This document shows, one piece after another, positions 35,050-42,989 of a stretch of DNA of 64,000 bases (positions within the stretch are counted from its first letter, which is position 1; each line of letters starts with the position of its first letter). Location: positions 558,001-622,000 of the forward strand of contig JAJZUP010000001.1 of assembly GCA_021848465.1 (NCBI GenBank), read 5' to 3'. The stretch comes from Pseudomonadota bacterium. Its GTDB lineage: Bacteria; Pseudomonadota; Gammaproteobacteria; Burkholderiales; Gallionellaceae. The position numbers were made by a program, and so were the translations under genes. Below the pieces are notes generated by a model that was not told where the DNA came from, ran no database searches, and was given only the letters and a program-made list of their open reading frames with translations.

Positions 35050-35931
35050 ATGTACGGTCAGCGATCAAAAGGGAAGACGCTCAAACGGCGGGTGATCGTA
35101 AGGAAGGTGCGCAAGGTGGTTTTGCCCCAGCCCCGGGGGGCGTGGAAAATAGCCTATGCCGATTTTGTAACGGCTTTGCTGGCATTCTTCCTGCTGATGT
35201 GGATGACCGCTGCGGTTTCCCAAAAAGATCTTCTGGCAATCGCCGATTATTTCAAAACGCCTATGGTTGTTTATCTCGGAGGAAAAAGTACGGATGAGTC
35301 CTCCAGTCTGATTCCCAGTGAGTACGGCGACGATAAAACCAAAGACTCCGGGCAGGAGCGCAAGGGCGATAAACCGATTGTTCTATCCGAAGCAGATGTG
35401 CATAAGTTATTGCGCCAGCAGGAGGTTGCGCGCTTGCGTATGCTCAAGGGGGAGCTGGAGCAGCTTATCAATAATGACCCCCAGTTGCGTCAATTCAAGA
35501 ATCAGTTATTGATTGATATGACGACGGAAGGATTGCGCATAATGATTATTGATGAGCAAAACCGGCCGATGTTTGAATTGGGAAGCTCTGTGTTGCAGCC
35601 ATATACCGTGGAAATACTCCATGCCATTGGCGGTCTGCTGAATAAGGTGCAGAACCGGATTGCCTTGTCCGGACATACCGATGCGACCCCTTATGTAGGC
35701 ACCGGGGAAAACTATACAAACTGGGAGCTTTCAATGGATCGCGCCAATGCTTCCCGGCGTGCCCTGGCCGAGGGCGGGATGAATTCGGATAAGGTGTTGC
35801 GTGTGGTTGGGCTGGCAGATTCGGCTTTGTTTAATCCGAATAACCCATTTGATCCCAATAATCGCCGCATCAGTATCATTGTCCTGAATCAGGCTGCGGA
35901 GCAGGCAATCACCCAGCAGTTGCTACCTTGA
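35050..35931 (+). CDS. MotB/OmpA-domain flagellar stator-like protein
   Basis: A 293-residue protein. A basic N-terminus precedes one membrane helix AYADFVTALLAFFLLMWM whose Asp corresponds to the proton-binding residue of MotB. After a linker comes an OmpA-like peptidoglycan-binding domain (GHTDATPYVG, WELSMDRANASRRAL, NRRISIIVL). Length is in the MotB range. No motA precedes it here; the gene follows the receiver-TPR protein by 111 bases. It could be a stator subunit working with a MotA encoded elsewhere. Confidence 0.85.
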   Translation: MYGQRSKGKTLKRRVIVRKVRKVVLPQPRGAWKIAYADFVTALLAFFLLMWMTAAVSQKDLLAIADYFKTPMVVYLGGKSTDESSSLIPSEYGDDKTKDSGQERKGDKPIVLSEADVHKLLRQQEVARLRMLKGELEQLINNDPQLRQFKNQLLIDMTTEGLRIMIIDEQNRPMFELGSSVLQPYTVEILHAIGGLLNKVQNRIALSGHTDATPYVGTGENYTNWELSMDRANASRRALAEGGMNSDKVLRVVGLADSALFNPNNPFDPNNRRISIIVLNQAAEQAITQQLLP

Positions 35932-36051
35932 TCTGCGTCAATGACTCGCTATGCACTGCGCATCAATCCGGGGCGGCAGTCATAGGTCGGGCATGTAACT
36001 GACTGAAATATTTGCTGCGCGTGCAATTTTCCTTGCATTGAAAACAATATT

Positions 36052-36065
36052 ACCGTATATACGGT
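36052..36065. promoter_or_regulatory. 14-base palindrome upstream of small gene
   Basis: ACCGTATATACGGT is a perfect palindrome, centred 56 bases before the ATG of the following small gene. Nothing similar precedes the related gene at 37507. It may be an operator for an unknown regulator. Confidence 0.4.
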
Positions 36066-36113
36066 TTGCACGATGATGTGTCCCATCAATTCAGGCAAAA
36101 TGCAGGAGGAAAT

Positions 36114-36317
36114 ATGAACCAGCAGCAATCTTTTTCGCATGGCTTGCTTTACTCAATTGCTCCGGAAAATTTTTCCGAATTGCATATTGGCGATGAAATT
36201 GAGCATGATGCATTCGATTGGAGTGAGCAGCAAAGAGAGGCTGGATTCGCTGCGATCCTGAAGACGTTCCTTGCTATTACTGCCGCCAAATGGGGATTGT
36301 TGAAGTCATCCCACTGA
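36114..36317 (+). CDS. Small protein, HGLLYS family (first of a pair around flhDC)
   Basis: A 67-residue protein with an excellent ribosome site (AGGAGGAAAT). Its N-terminal half, SHGLLYSIAPENF...L...D...HDAFDW, matches the 62-residue protein at 37507-37695: both have HGLLYS[IV]AP, a D, then HD.FDW and E. The C-terminal halves differ; this one ends in a hydrophobic stretch (GFAAILKTFLAITAAKWGLL). I know no family for it. It lies 232 bases before flhD and is related to a gene directly after flhC, which suggests a role in motility control; that is inference. Confidence 0.7.
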   Translation: MNQQQSFSHGLLYSIAPENFSELHIGDEIEHDAFDWSEQQREAGFAAILKTFLAITAAKWGLLKSSH

Positions 36318-36415
36318 TTTCCTGAAATACCCGATAAGCGCCGCAAAACCCGTGCTATTTGCGGGATGGTATTTTGGCGGGACGGGGATAATGGCGACAT
36401 GGGGGTTGGAAGGCA

Positions 36416-36487
36416 TAGGAAATTTTCCTACAAAATGCCGGAAACAACTTCCTACAGAAGAATTAGCCATTCTCCGATTTTTCCTAC
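36416..36487. promoter_or_regulatory. Inverted repeat and three TTCCTAC repeats upstream of flhDC
   Basis: TAGGAAATTTTCCTA (36416-36430) is a 15-base palindrome with a single central base, resembling boxes bound by RcsB/LuxR-type response regulators. TTCCTAC recurs at 36425, 36449 and 36481, in the same orientation. This is within 135 bases of the flhD start. It is a plausible control region for the flagellar master operon. Confidence 0.5.
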
Positions 36488-36549
36488 ACGCCTCCCCGCG
36501 CACAATGCGTCCATCGAAAAACGCAACGCATTGAACCGAGGAGACCGTC

Positions 36550-36870
36550 ATGAATGCACAGCAACTGCACGAAGAAATCAAGGAAGCCAACCTGTCCTAC
36601 CTGATGCTGGCCAAGCAGATGATCAACGACGACAAGACCAGCGCGATCTTCCGTCTGGGTATCAGCGAAGAAATGGCCGACATGCTGGCCGGACTGACTC
36701 CCGCCCAGTTGCTCAAGATGGCCGCCAGCAACATGCTCCTGTGCGCCTTCCGCTTCGACGAACGCCTGCTGCTGAACATGCTCACCGACTACAACAAGGA
36801 CCGCATGATGAGCCAGGCTCACGCCACCATCCTCATGGCCGGCCGCCCGGTCGAAGCACTGGCAGCCTGA
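36550..36870 (+). CDS. flhD: Flagellar transcriptional activator FlhD
   Basis: A 106-residue FlhD: EIKEANLSYLMLAKQMINDDK, AIFRLGISEEMADMLAGLTPAQLLKMAASN.LLC.FR. The dimer with FlhC drives class II flagellar promoters. The ribosome site is GAGGAGACCGTC. The upstream gap holds the palindromic boxes. It is 26 bases before flhC. Confidence 0.96.
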   Translation: MNAQQLHEEIKEANLSYLMLAKQMINDDKTSAIFRLGISEEMADMLAGLTPAQLLKMAASNMLLCAFRFDERLLLNMLTDYNKDRMMSQAHATILMAGRPVEALAA

Positions 36871-36896
36871 ACAATCCTAGGAACAGGGAGCACACC

Positions 36897-37439
36897 ATGA
36901 AGAACAAAAGCGTCGTCACCGAAGCCCGCGAAATCCAGCTTGCCATCGAACTGATCAACCTCGGCGCCCGCCTGCAAGTGCTGCAGGAAGAAACCAAGCT
37001 CAGTCGCGAACGACTGCTCAAGCTCTACAAGGAAGTCAAAGGCGAGTCCCCCTCCAAGGGCATGCTCCCGTACTCCACCGACTGGTTCATGAGCTGGCTG
37101 CCGAACATCCACTCATCGTTGTTCATGGACATCTACCAGTACCTGGCCAAGCACAGCAGCGTCAGCGGCGTCGAAGCCCTGATCAAAAGCTACCGCCTGT
37201 ACCTGGAGCAGATCGAAATCTCGCAAGGCGAACCCGAACTCAGCATCACCCGCGCCTGGTTCCTGATCCGTTTCTTCGAAGCCAACATGCTGGAACTGAC
37301 CGAATGCAAGGAATGCGGCGGGCACTTCGTCACCCACACCGACGAATTGACCAAAGACTACGTCTGCGGCATCTGCCGTCCGCCCTCGCGCGCCGGCAAG
37401 ACCAAGAAAGCCGCCCTGATGGACGCCATTGCGGCCTAG
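36897..37439 (+). CDS. flhC: Flagellar transcriptional activator FlhC
   Basis: A 180-residue FlhC. Zinc ligands appear as LTECKECGGHFV...CGICRPP. The blocks REIQLAIELI.LGARLQVL..ET.LSR.RLLKLYKE and WF.R....NMLELTEC are standard. The frame extends upstream, but the start is the ATG after ACAGGGAGCACACC. With FlhD it forms the DNA-binding hexamer. Confidence 0.96.
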   Translation: MKNKSVVTEAREIQLAIELINLGARLQVLQEETKLSRERLLKLYKEVKGESPSKGMLPYSTDWFMSWLPNIHSSLFMDIYQYLAKHSSVSGVEALIKSYRLYLEQIEISQGEPELSITRAWFLIRFFEANMLELTECKECGGHFVTHTDELTKDYVCGICRPPSRAGKTKKAALMDAIAA

Positions 37440-37506
37440 CCAACAGGGATATTGATAACGCAAACAAGGAAGCAAGACACCGGACTCACTCAAACAGGAG
37501 GCTATC

Positions 37507-37695
37507 ATGCAAGTACATCAACACATCCCCCATGGATTGCTGTATTCGGTTGCACCACAGGACATCGACCAGTTGCGCTTGAGCGACCACGCGGTGCATG
37601 ACGAGTTTGACTGGGAGGAGTATGAGTCCGGCGGCGCCGAGGGTTCCCTTGCCAGCAATATGCTTGATTTCCTCAGGGAAAACGACGGCGAGTAG
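37507..37695 (+). CDS. Small protein, HGLLYS family (second of a pair around flhDC)
   Basis: A 62-residue acidic protein, ribosome site CAGGAGGCTATC. It shares HGLLYSVAP...L...D...HDEFDWEE with the gene at 36114. It starts 67 bases after the flhC stop in the same direction, so it is probably on the flhDC transcript. It has no hydrophobic segment, unlike its relative. Function unknown. Confidence 0.7.
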   Translation: MQVHQHIPHGLLYSVAPQDIDQLRLSDHAVHDEFDWEEYESGGAEGSLASNMLDFLRENDGE

Positions 37696-37705
37696 GGGGC
37701 GCCGC

Positions 37706-39874
37706 TTATACGGGGATGCTTTTTACCCGTGTAATCCGAACAACTTCGGTGATCTTGCGCAGGTTGCGCATGATGTTGGCTAGATGCAGGCGGTTGCTAA
37801 CTTGCAAGGTGAAATACAGAGCTGTGTATTCACCCTCGCTACTGAAGTGTACGTTCTCAATATTGGATTCTGCCTCGGCAATTGAAGCGGCCACTTTGGC
37901 CAGAACACCGCGCTGGTTGGCTACAATAAGTTTGATATTGACGTCAAAGAGCTTGCTGATATTTTTGTCCCACACAACATCCAGCCATTCTTCCGCATTG
38001 CTGCGTCCCTTGCGCAAGGAGGGGCAGTCGTGAGTGTGAATAATTAGTCCTTGCCCGGATTTGATTAGCCCAATGATCGGATCGCCGGGAATCGGTCGGC
38101 AACATTTTGCGAATTGAATTGCCATTCCCTCAGTGCCCTGAATGGTGATGGTGGCATTATTTCCGGACTCTTGCTGGCTGATGTCGCCAACCCGGGCCAG
38201 CTGTTTTGCAATGACCATATTCAAGCGTCGTCCCAGCCCAATGTCGGCAAGAATTTCCTGCCGGGATTTTGCGCTAGTTTCGTTAACCAGACGTTCCCAG
38301 CATGAGTCGGGAATATCCTGCAACTTAAAGCCAAGAGAGCTTAATGCTTGGCTTAGCAGTCGCTCGCCCAGTTTTGCCGATTCCTCGAGATGCATGGTTT
38401 TAAGGGCATGGCGAATTTCACTGCGCGCCCGGCTGGTAACGACAAAATTCAGCCAAACGGGGTTGGGGTGGGCATGAGGTGCAGTCGTGATTTCGACGCG
38501 GTCGCCATTTTGCAATTCGGTGCGCAATGGAACCAGTTCGAAATTTACTTTTACAGCCACACAGCGGTTGCCAATGTCGGTGTGAACGCTATAGGCGAAG
38601 TCAACAGCGGTTGCGCCTCTTGGCAAGGCAAATATTTTGCCCTTAGGGGAGAATACGTAAACCTCGTCTGGAAAGAGATCGATTTTAAGGTGCTCAAGAA
38701 ACTCAACAGAATCACCGCTTTGAGAAAGACTTTCCAGTAAGGTTTGCAGCCATTGGTGAGTTTTCTGGTGAAGCTCATTGATTGGAGTCTCTGCCGTTTT
38801 GTAAAGCCAATGCGAGGCGAGGCCGGCTTCGGCGATCTTGTTCATTTCGTGGGTTCGGATCTGAATTTCAATCGGCGTACCAAAAGGGCCGAATAGTGTT
38901 GTGTGCAACGACTGATAACCATTGGCCTTCGGAATCGCGATGTAATCTTTGAATTTTCCGGGTAGCGGTTTGTACAGGCTGTGCAGCGCGCCTAATGCCA
39001 GATAGCATGATGGAATGTCGTCGACAAGAACCCGAAAGCCGTAAATATCGAGAACCTGGGAGAAGGCCAGGTGTTTGGCCTGCATCTTTTTGTAAATGCC
39101 ATATAGATGCTTTTCGCGACCTTTGGCTTCGGCGTTTATTTCAGACTCGGCCAAGCGCGCACGAATGGCATCCAGAATTTTCCCTACAACCTCCCGACGG
39201 TTACCGCGCGCAAACTTGATTGCTTTTGTGAGTACGGCGTAACGATTCGGGTGTAAAAACTTGAAACTGAGATCTTGCAGTTCCTGGAAAATGGTATTCA
39301 GCCCCAAGCGATTGGCAATAGGCGCATAGATTTCCATTGTTTCTCGGGCAATTCGTACACTTTTTTGTTGCTGAACAGCTTCCAATGTGCGCATGTTATG
39401 CAGGCGGTCAGCGAGCTTGATGAGAATGACTCGAACATCTCGAGCCATTGCCATCAGCATTTTACGGAAATTTTCAGCCTGGGCGTCTTCCTGGGTTTCA
39501 AACTTGAGCTTGTCAAGCTTGCTGAGTCCTTCGACCATGTCGGCAACAGGCTTGCCAAACGCATCTGAGATGGCCTCCGTGCGAGTGTTGGTGTCTTCGA
39601 GTACATCATGAAGTAGCGCTGCAACAATGGCCTGTGCATCGAGATGCAGCGTGGTCAGGATGCGCGCTACCGCGATAGGATGGGAAACATATGGCTCACC
39701 CGATTGCCGAGTTTGCCCAAGATGGGCGGTAGTGCTGAACTCTAATGCAGCCTTGATGTTGTCAATGTCATCGGGTTTGAGGTAGGAGGAAGTCTCCTGA
39801 ATGAGCAACTCAGCATCTGTCGAAGCCATAGATGTGTGAGGTGGATTGCTCCAGTCCGTATTCAGAATGGGCAT
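37706..39874 (-). CDS. spoT: Bifunctional (p)ppGpp synthetase/hydrolase SpoT
   Basis: A 722-residue RSH protein. The HD hydrolase domain (SHPIAVARIL, ALLHDVLEDT, KLADRLHNMRTL) and synthetase (YGIYKKMQAK, IYGFRVLV, GYQSLHTTL) have their signature residues, so it is likely bifunctional. The TGS domain (LPRGATAVDFAYSVH) and a C-terminal ACT (TLQVSNRLHLANIMRNLRKI) follow. It is the usual housekeeping RSH next to rpoZ and gmk. It converges with the small gene at 37507 with 10 bases between them. Confidence 0.96.
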   Translation of the reverse strand: MPILNTDWSNPPHTSMASTDAELLIQETSSYLKPDDIDNIKAALEFSTTAHLGQTRQSGEPYVSHPIAVARILTTLHLDAQAIVAALLHDVLEDTNTRTEAISDAFGKPVADMVEGLSKLDKLKFETQEDAQAENFRKMLMAMARDVRVILIKLADRLHNMRTLEAVQQQKSVRIARETMEIYAPIANRLGLNTIFQELQDLSFKFLHPNRYAVLTKAIKFARGNRREVVGKILDAIRARLAESEINAEAKGREKHLYGIYKKMQAKHLAFSQVLDIYGFRVLVDDIPSCYLALGALHSLYKPLPGKFKDYIAIPKANGYQSLHTTLFGPFGTPIEIQIRTHEMNKIAEAGLASHWLYKTAETPINELHQKTHQWLQTLLESLSQSGDSVEFLEHLKIDLFPDEVYVFSPKGKIFALPRGATAVDFAYSVHTDIGNRCVAVKVNFELVPLRTELQNGDRVEITTAPHAHPNPVWLNFVVTSRARSEIRHALKTMHLEESAKLGERLLSQALSSLGFKLQDIPDSCWERLVNETSAKSRQEILADIGLGRRLNMVIAKQLARVGDISQQESGNNATITIQGTEGMAIQFAKCCRPIPGDPIIGLIKSGQGLIIHTHDCPSLRKGRSNAEEWLDVVWDKNISKLFDVNIKLIVANQRGVLAKVAASIAEAESNIENVHFSSEGEYTALYFTLQVSNRLHLANIMRNLRKITEVVRITRVKSIPV

Positions 39875-39905
39875 GATATTCGGGTTGGAACCATGCCCAG
39901 CAAAA

Positions 39906-40112
39906 TTAAGCCATTCCGCGGTTCAGGATTTCGATACCAACTTTACCTTCTCCAATTTCCCGCAGCGCAATGACAGTTGGCTTGTCTTTGCTTTCATCAA
40001 CCATATGACTGGCGCCATTTGCCAGTTGTCGTGCGCGGTATGCGGCGGCCAAAGTTAACTCAAAGCGATTGGGAATGTGTCTCATGCAATCCTCGACAGT
40101 AATGCGGGCCAT
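39906..40112 (-). CDS. rpoZ: RNA polymerase omega subunit
   Basis: A 68-residue omega subunit ([31 protein letters not shown]...[13 protein letters not shown]). It helps assemble the beta' subunit and forms part of a ppGpp site. It sits between gmk and spoT, the conserved gmk-rpoZ-spoT order. Confidence 0.96.
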   Translation of the reverse strand: MARITVEDCMRHIPNRFELTLAAAYRARQLANGASHMVDESKDKPTVIALREIGEGKVGIEILNRGMA

Positions 40113-40130
40113 TGATATCTCCTGAATGAT

Positions 40131-40739
40131 TTATTGAAGCTGACGAATGAGGTCGGCGTGCACTTCAAGTTGCCTTTGGCGAACTAGGGATGCAGCAACA
40201 ACTACCGAATTAAGTTGCTGCAAGGCGACCTCTATGTTGTCGTTAATAATAACATAATCAAATTCTGCAACATGCGAAATGTCTTCACGAGCAGCCATCA
40301 TGCGTCGTTGGATAACCTCCGGACTGTCTTGATTTCGACTGTTAAGGCGAGCCTCCAAGGCTTGTAATGATGGAGGGAGGATGAAAATGCTGGAACAGTC
40401 AGGAAAATGCTTGCGGACTTGGGCAGCACCTTGCCAGTCGATTTCAAGGAGGATGTCGCGCCCCTCATGAATTTTCTGAGTTAGCCAATGATGCGATGTT
40501 CCGTAAAGATTTCCATAGACTTCAGCACTTTCAATAAAGGCACCGTTTTGGGCCATTTGCAAAAAACATTCACGAGTAACGAATTGGTAGTTAATCCCGT
40601 CAATTTCTCCCGGGCGAGGTGCGCGCGTTGTGTATGAAACTGAGAGTTGTATGTTTAGGTTCAGTTTCAGTAGGGCAGAAACTAAACTGGTTTTTCCTGC
40701 ACCAGAAGGGGCGCTGATGATAAATAAATGGCCGGTCAT
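40131..40739 (-). CDS. gmk: Guanylate kinase
   Basis: A 202-residue guanylate kinase. P-loop ISAPSGAGKTSLVSALLK, GMP-binding YTTRAPRPGEIDG..Y.FV, and the lid motif RMMAAREDISH. I start at the ATG for MTGHLFIIS rather than the upstream in-frame start. It phosphorylates GMP to GDP. First gene of the gmk-rpoZ-spoT run. Confidence 0.96.
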   Translation of the reverse strand: MTGHLFIISAPSGAGKTSLVSALLKLNLNIQLSVSYTTRAPRPGEIDGINYQFVTRECFLQMAQNGAFIESAEVYGNLYGTSHHWLTQKIHEGRDILLEIDWQGAAQVRKHFPDCSSIFILPPSLQALEARLNSRNQDSPEVIQRRMMAAREDISHVAEFDYVIINDNIEVALQQLNSVVVAASLVRQRQLEVHADLIRQLQ

Positions 40740-40902
40740 GATTGATTGAAAACCTTGGAATAATTGCAAAGCAATTTCGAAATCGGCAAATTATAGCGTA
40801 AGGGGTGTGAACAGGTGGCTGAAAAAAAACGTTAATTATTGGCATGAAAGTAGATAAAAAAATGAGGGGAGAAAAAGGCTGAAGCTCAAGGCAACAATTC
40901 CC

Positions 40903-40932
40903 TTGACAAGCAAAGGACATGCTCTTTAAGAT
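40903..40932 (+). promoter_or_regulatory. Candidate sigma-70 promoter for the oxidase cluster (distal)
   Basis: TTGACA at 40903 and TAAGAT at 40927-40932, spacer 18 bases. The -35 is perfect and the -10 keeps four of six bases. It would give a leader of about 150 bases before the first small gene. Confidence 0.4.
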
Positions 40933-41038
40933 TCGAAAATCTGGGCTTCGCAGGGCTGCTATTTGCTTTGATGTGAGCGAGCTTGGCGGTGAGGGTTGTA
41001 TGTGGGGCGATAGTAAAAATAAGTAGTGGATTGGGAAG

Positions 41039-41067
41039 TTGATTGTTGTTTTGTTGGTCTTTATAGT
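41039..41067 (+). promoter_or_regulatory. Candidate sigma-70 promoter for the oxidase cluster (proximal)
   Basis: TTGATT (41039-41044) and TATAGT (41062-41067), spacer 17 bases. Transcription would begin near 41074, leaving room for the ribosome site GGGGGGGT before ATG 41089. Confidence 0.35.
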
Positions 41068-41088
41068 TACTTAACAGGGGGGGTACAC

Positions 41089-41370
41089 ATGAGTGCAGAG
41101 AAGAAGACATATCGATCCTTTTGGTTGATTCTGGTGAGCGGAATGTTGACGGGGATGGGGAATGGCAGTGTGTTTGGTGCTGCCATGATGTGCCTGATGG
41201 GTCGTGGGGGGTTTGCTAACTGGGGCGGAGCGGGCATGGATTCATATAATCCGTCGACTTTCACTGGTTTTGTGGATTGGACCATGATTGTTTTTGGCTT
41301 GGCCTTCTGCGTGATTCTGGTGGTTGGGCTTGGTGGGCATGAAAAGCTGGAAGCCAAGCAGGCTGCCTAA
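41089..41370 (+). CDS. Small 2-TM membrane protein, first gene of the oxidase cluster
   Basis: A 93-residue protein with two membrane segments (FWLILVSGMLTGMGNGSVFG and WTMIVFGLAFCVILVVGLGG) and a charged C-terminus (HEKLEAKQAA). The strong ribosome site CAGGGGGGGTACAC fixes the start. I do not recognise a family. It precedes the CcoN-like gene and is spaced for the same transcript. It may be an accessory subunit or an assembly factor for the oxidase. Confidence 0.65.
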   Translation: MSAEKKTYRSFWLILVSGMLTGMGNGSVFGAAMMCLMGRGGFANWGGAGMDSYNPSTFTGFVDWTMIVFGLAFCVILVVGLGGHEKLEAKQAA

Positions 41371-41412
41371 TTCAATCGTTACGATTCTGAAATTAGATAA
41401 AGGGAGGAAGTT

Positions 41413-41520
41413 ATGGCTGTAATTGCGGGTGCATTGGGGGTTTTGCTTGCGTTCTCGAGTATGTTGCTTTCGTGGTATGTCCTCGTTCCGCGTGACAATA
41501 AGAGCGCTGATCGTCACTAA
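41413..41520 (+). CDS. 35-residue single-TM protein
   Basis: ATG at 41413 after AAAGGGAGGAAGTT opens a frame of 35 codons: MAVIAGALGVLLAFSSMLL, then SWYVLVPRDNKSADRH. One helix with a short polar tail, the shape of small oxidase subunits such as CcoQ. The ribosome site is strong and the gene fits exactly between its neighbours. It is too short for normal ORF calling. Confidence 0.7.
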   Translation: MAVIAGALGVLLAFSSMLLSWYVLVPRDNKSADRH

Positions 41521-41549
41521 TTGTTTATTTTGAGTTGAGGGGGAGATGC

Positions 41550-42956
41550 ATGTTTAAGTATTTATTTGCAAAGAACGAGGACATTCCCGCTGGTTCGGCG
41601 GCAGTGTTCTTTGGGTTTTCGGCGATTGTCTGGTTTGTAATTGGAACGGGTTTGGGTTCGTTTAATGCTGCAAAGCTGGCGTTCCCGGATTTTGTTACCG
41701 GCAATATGTATTTTGCGTTCGGTCATATGCGCCAGGTGCACGTGCATGCGGTGATTTTTGGCTGGATTTCGATGGCATTTGCTATGGCCATGATGTATAT
41801 CGCTCCTGCGCTGGGAAATAACAAGCTCTGGTCTGAGAAGCTGGGTTTGTGGAACTGTATGTTCTGGAACGTTGGTTTGGCGTTGGGTCTTACTGTGCTG
41901 TGGGCTGGCATTACTTCGGGTCGTGAGTACTCTGACTTCCCGTGGCCAATTGACTTGTATCTGGCGGTTTTTGTATTCATTCCGCTGGCGCTCAACGTGT
42001 GGATGACGGTTCTGAATCGTAAAACGCAAGGTATTTATACAACCAACTGGTTCTTTATCGCCTCGTTGTTCATGGTGATTATTGTGTTCTTGGTGGGTAA
42101 CTCCCCTGAGTTTTTCCATTTGTCTGGTTTGACAGAGGCTTACTTGACGTGGTGGTTTGCTCACAACGTGCTGGGCTTGTGGATTACTCCGGTTGCTGCG
42201 GCGATCGCGTACTACACGGTTCCGAAGGTGACCGGCAATCCTCTGTACTCGCACCGTATTGGCCATTTGCACTTCTGGTCGGTGGTTGTGTTCTACTCCA
42301 CTCCGGCTGCGCACCATTTGATGTCTGCTCCTCTGCCTGAATGGTTGAAGTCGTTTGCTTCAGTTGAGGGCGTGCTGATTCTGGTTCCTGCGATTGCATT
42401 CGTGTCCAACATCATGCTGACCATGAAGGGTAAGTGGTACATGTTTGTTGAGAATATTGAAATTCGATTCACGATTACTGGCTGCTTGATGGCGATTCCG
42501 CTGAATATGCAGGGTGGTTTCCAGCAGACACGTGCAATTAACTGGTATATCCATGGTACGGGTTGGATTGTGGCTCATGCGCACTTGGCTTTGCTGGGCT
42601 TCTCTACCTTCCTGGAGGGGGCGGCTGTCTATCTGGGCCTGCAGACAATTATGCGTCGTAAGCTGTATTCGCTGACTCTGGCTAACATGCACTTCTGGCT
42701 GTTGCTGATTGGCTTCACAATTTACTGGGTATCCATGACTATTGCCGGTCTGATTCAGGGCGCAGGTAAGATCTACGAAGTTCCCTACATCGACGTGGTT
42801 ATTGCTGAGCACCCCTATATGATCGCTCGTTGGATTGGCGGTACCTTGGTCTTCGTTGGTAACGTATTGTGGCTGTACAACATGTGGATGACAGCACGCA
42901 AGGGAACTGAAGTGCCAGTGGGTCGTATGCCTCACGAATTGAGCTACGAGCGTTAA
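41550..42956 (+). CDS. Divergent cbb3-type heme-copper oxidase subunit I (CcoN-like)
   Basis: A 468-residue protein with about twelve helices. Metal ligands by family alignment: low-spin heme RQVHVHAVIFGW; CuB WFAHNVLG and AAHHLMSA; heme b/b3 AHAHLALLG. The helix VII tyrosine sits six residues before the HH pair (FYSTPAAHH), as in canonical cbb3, which favours oxygen reduction over NO reduction. Where canonical CcoN has FEGP, this protein has MQGG, so a conserved glutamate is Gln. Ribosome site GGGGGAGATGC. Arginine is mostly CGT, as in strongly expressed genes. It should form the catalytic core with the CcoO-like protein 33 bases downstream. Confidence 0.9.
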   Translation: MFKYLFAKNEDIPAGSAAVFFGFSAIVWFVIGTGLGSFNAAKLAFPDFVTGNMYFAFGHMRQVHVHAVIFGWISMAFAMAMMYIAPALGNNKLWSEKLGLWNCMFWNVGLALGLTVLWAGITSGREYSDFPWPIDLYLAVFVFIPLALNVWMTVLNRKTQGIYTTNWFFIASLFMVIIVFLVGNSPEFFHLSGLTEAYLTWWFAHNVLGLWITPVAAAIAYYTVPKVTGNPLYSHRIGHLHFWSVVVFYSTPAAHHLMSAPLPEWLKSFASVEGVLILVPAIAFVSNIMLTMKGKWYMFVENIEIRFTITGCLMAIPLNMQGGFQQTRAINWYIHGTGWIVAHAHLALLGFSTFLEGAAVYLGLQTIMRRKLYSLTLANMHFWLLLIGFTIYWVSMTIAGLIQGAGKIYEVPYIDVVIAEHPYMIARWIGGTLVFVGNVLWLYNMWMTARKGTEVPVGRMPHELSYER

Positions 42957-42989
42957 TCTGCACAGTCGAAAAATATAGGGAGATTAAGA

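Larger units (their letters stand above)
40740..41088. other. Intergenic region between gmk and oxidase cluster
   Basis: 349 AT-rich bases hold divergent promoters for gmk (minus) and the oxidase genes (plus). Two sigma-70-like promoters for the plus direction are listed separately. I see no gene and no convincing FNR box (TTGAT-N4-ATCAA). Confidence 0.5.

Noticed and set aside
40740-41088. FNR-type site upstream of the oxidase cluster
   Set aside because: I searched for TTGAT-N4-ATCAA and found only partial half-sites, so oxygen-dependent control by FNR is not supported by the sequence.
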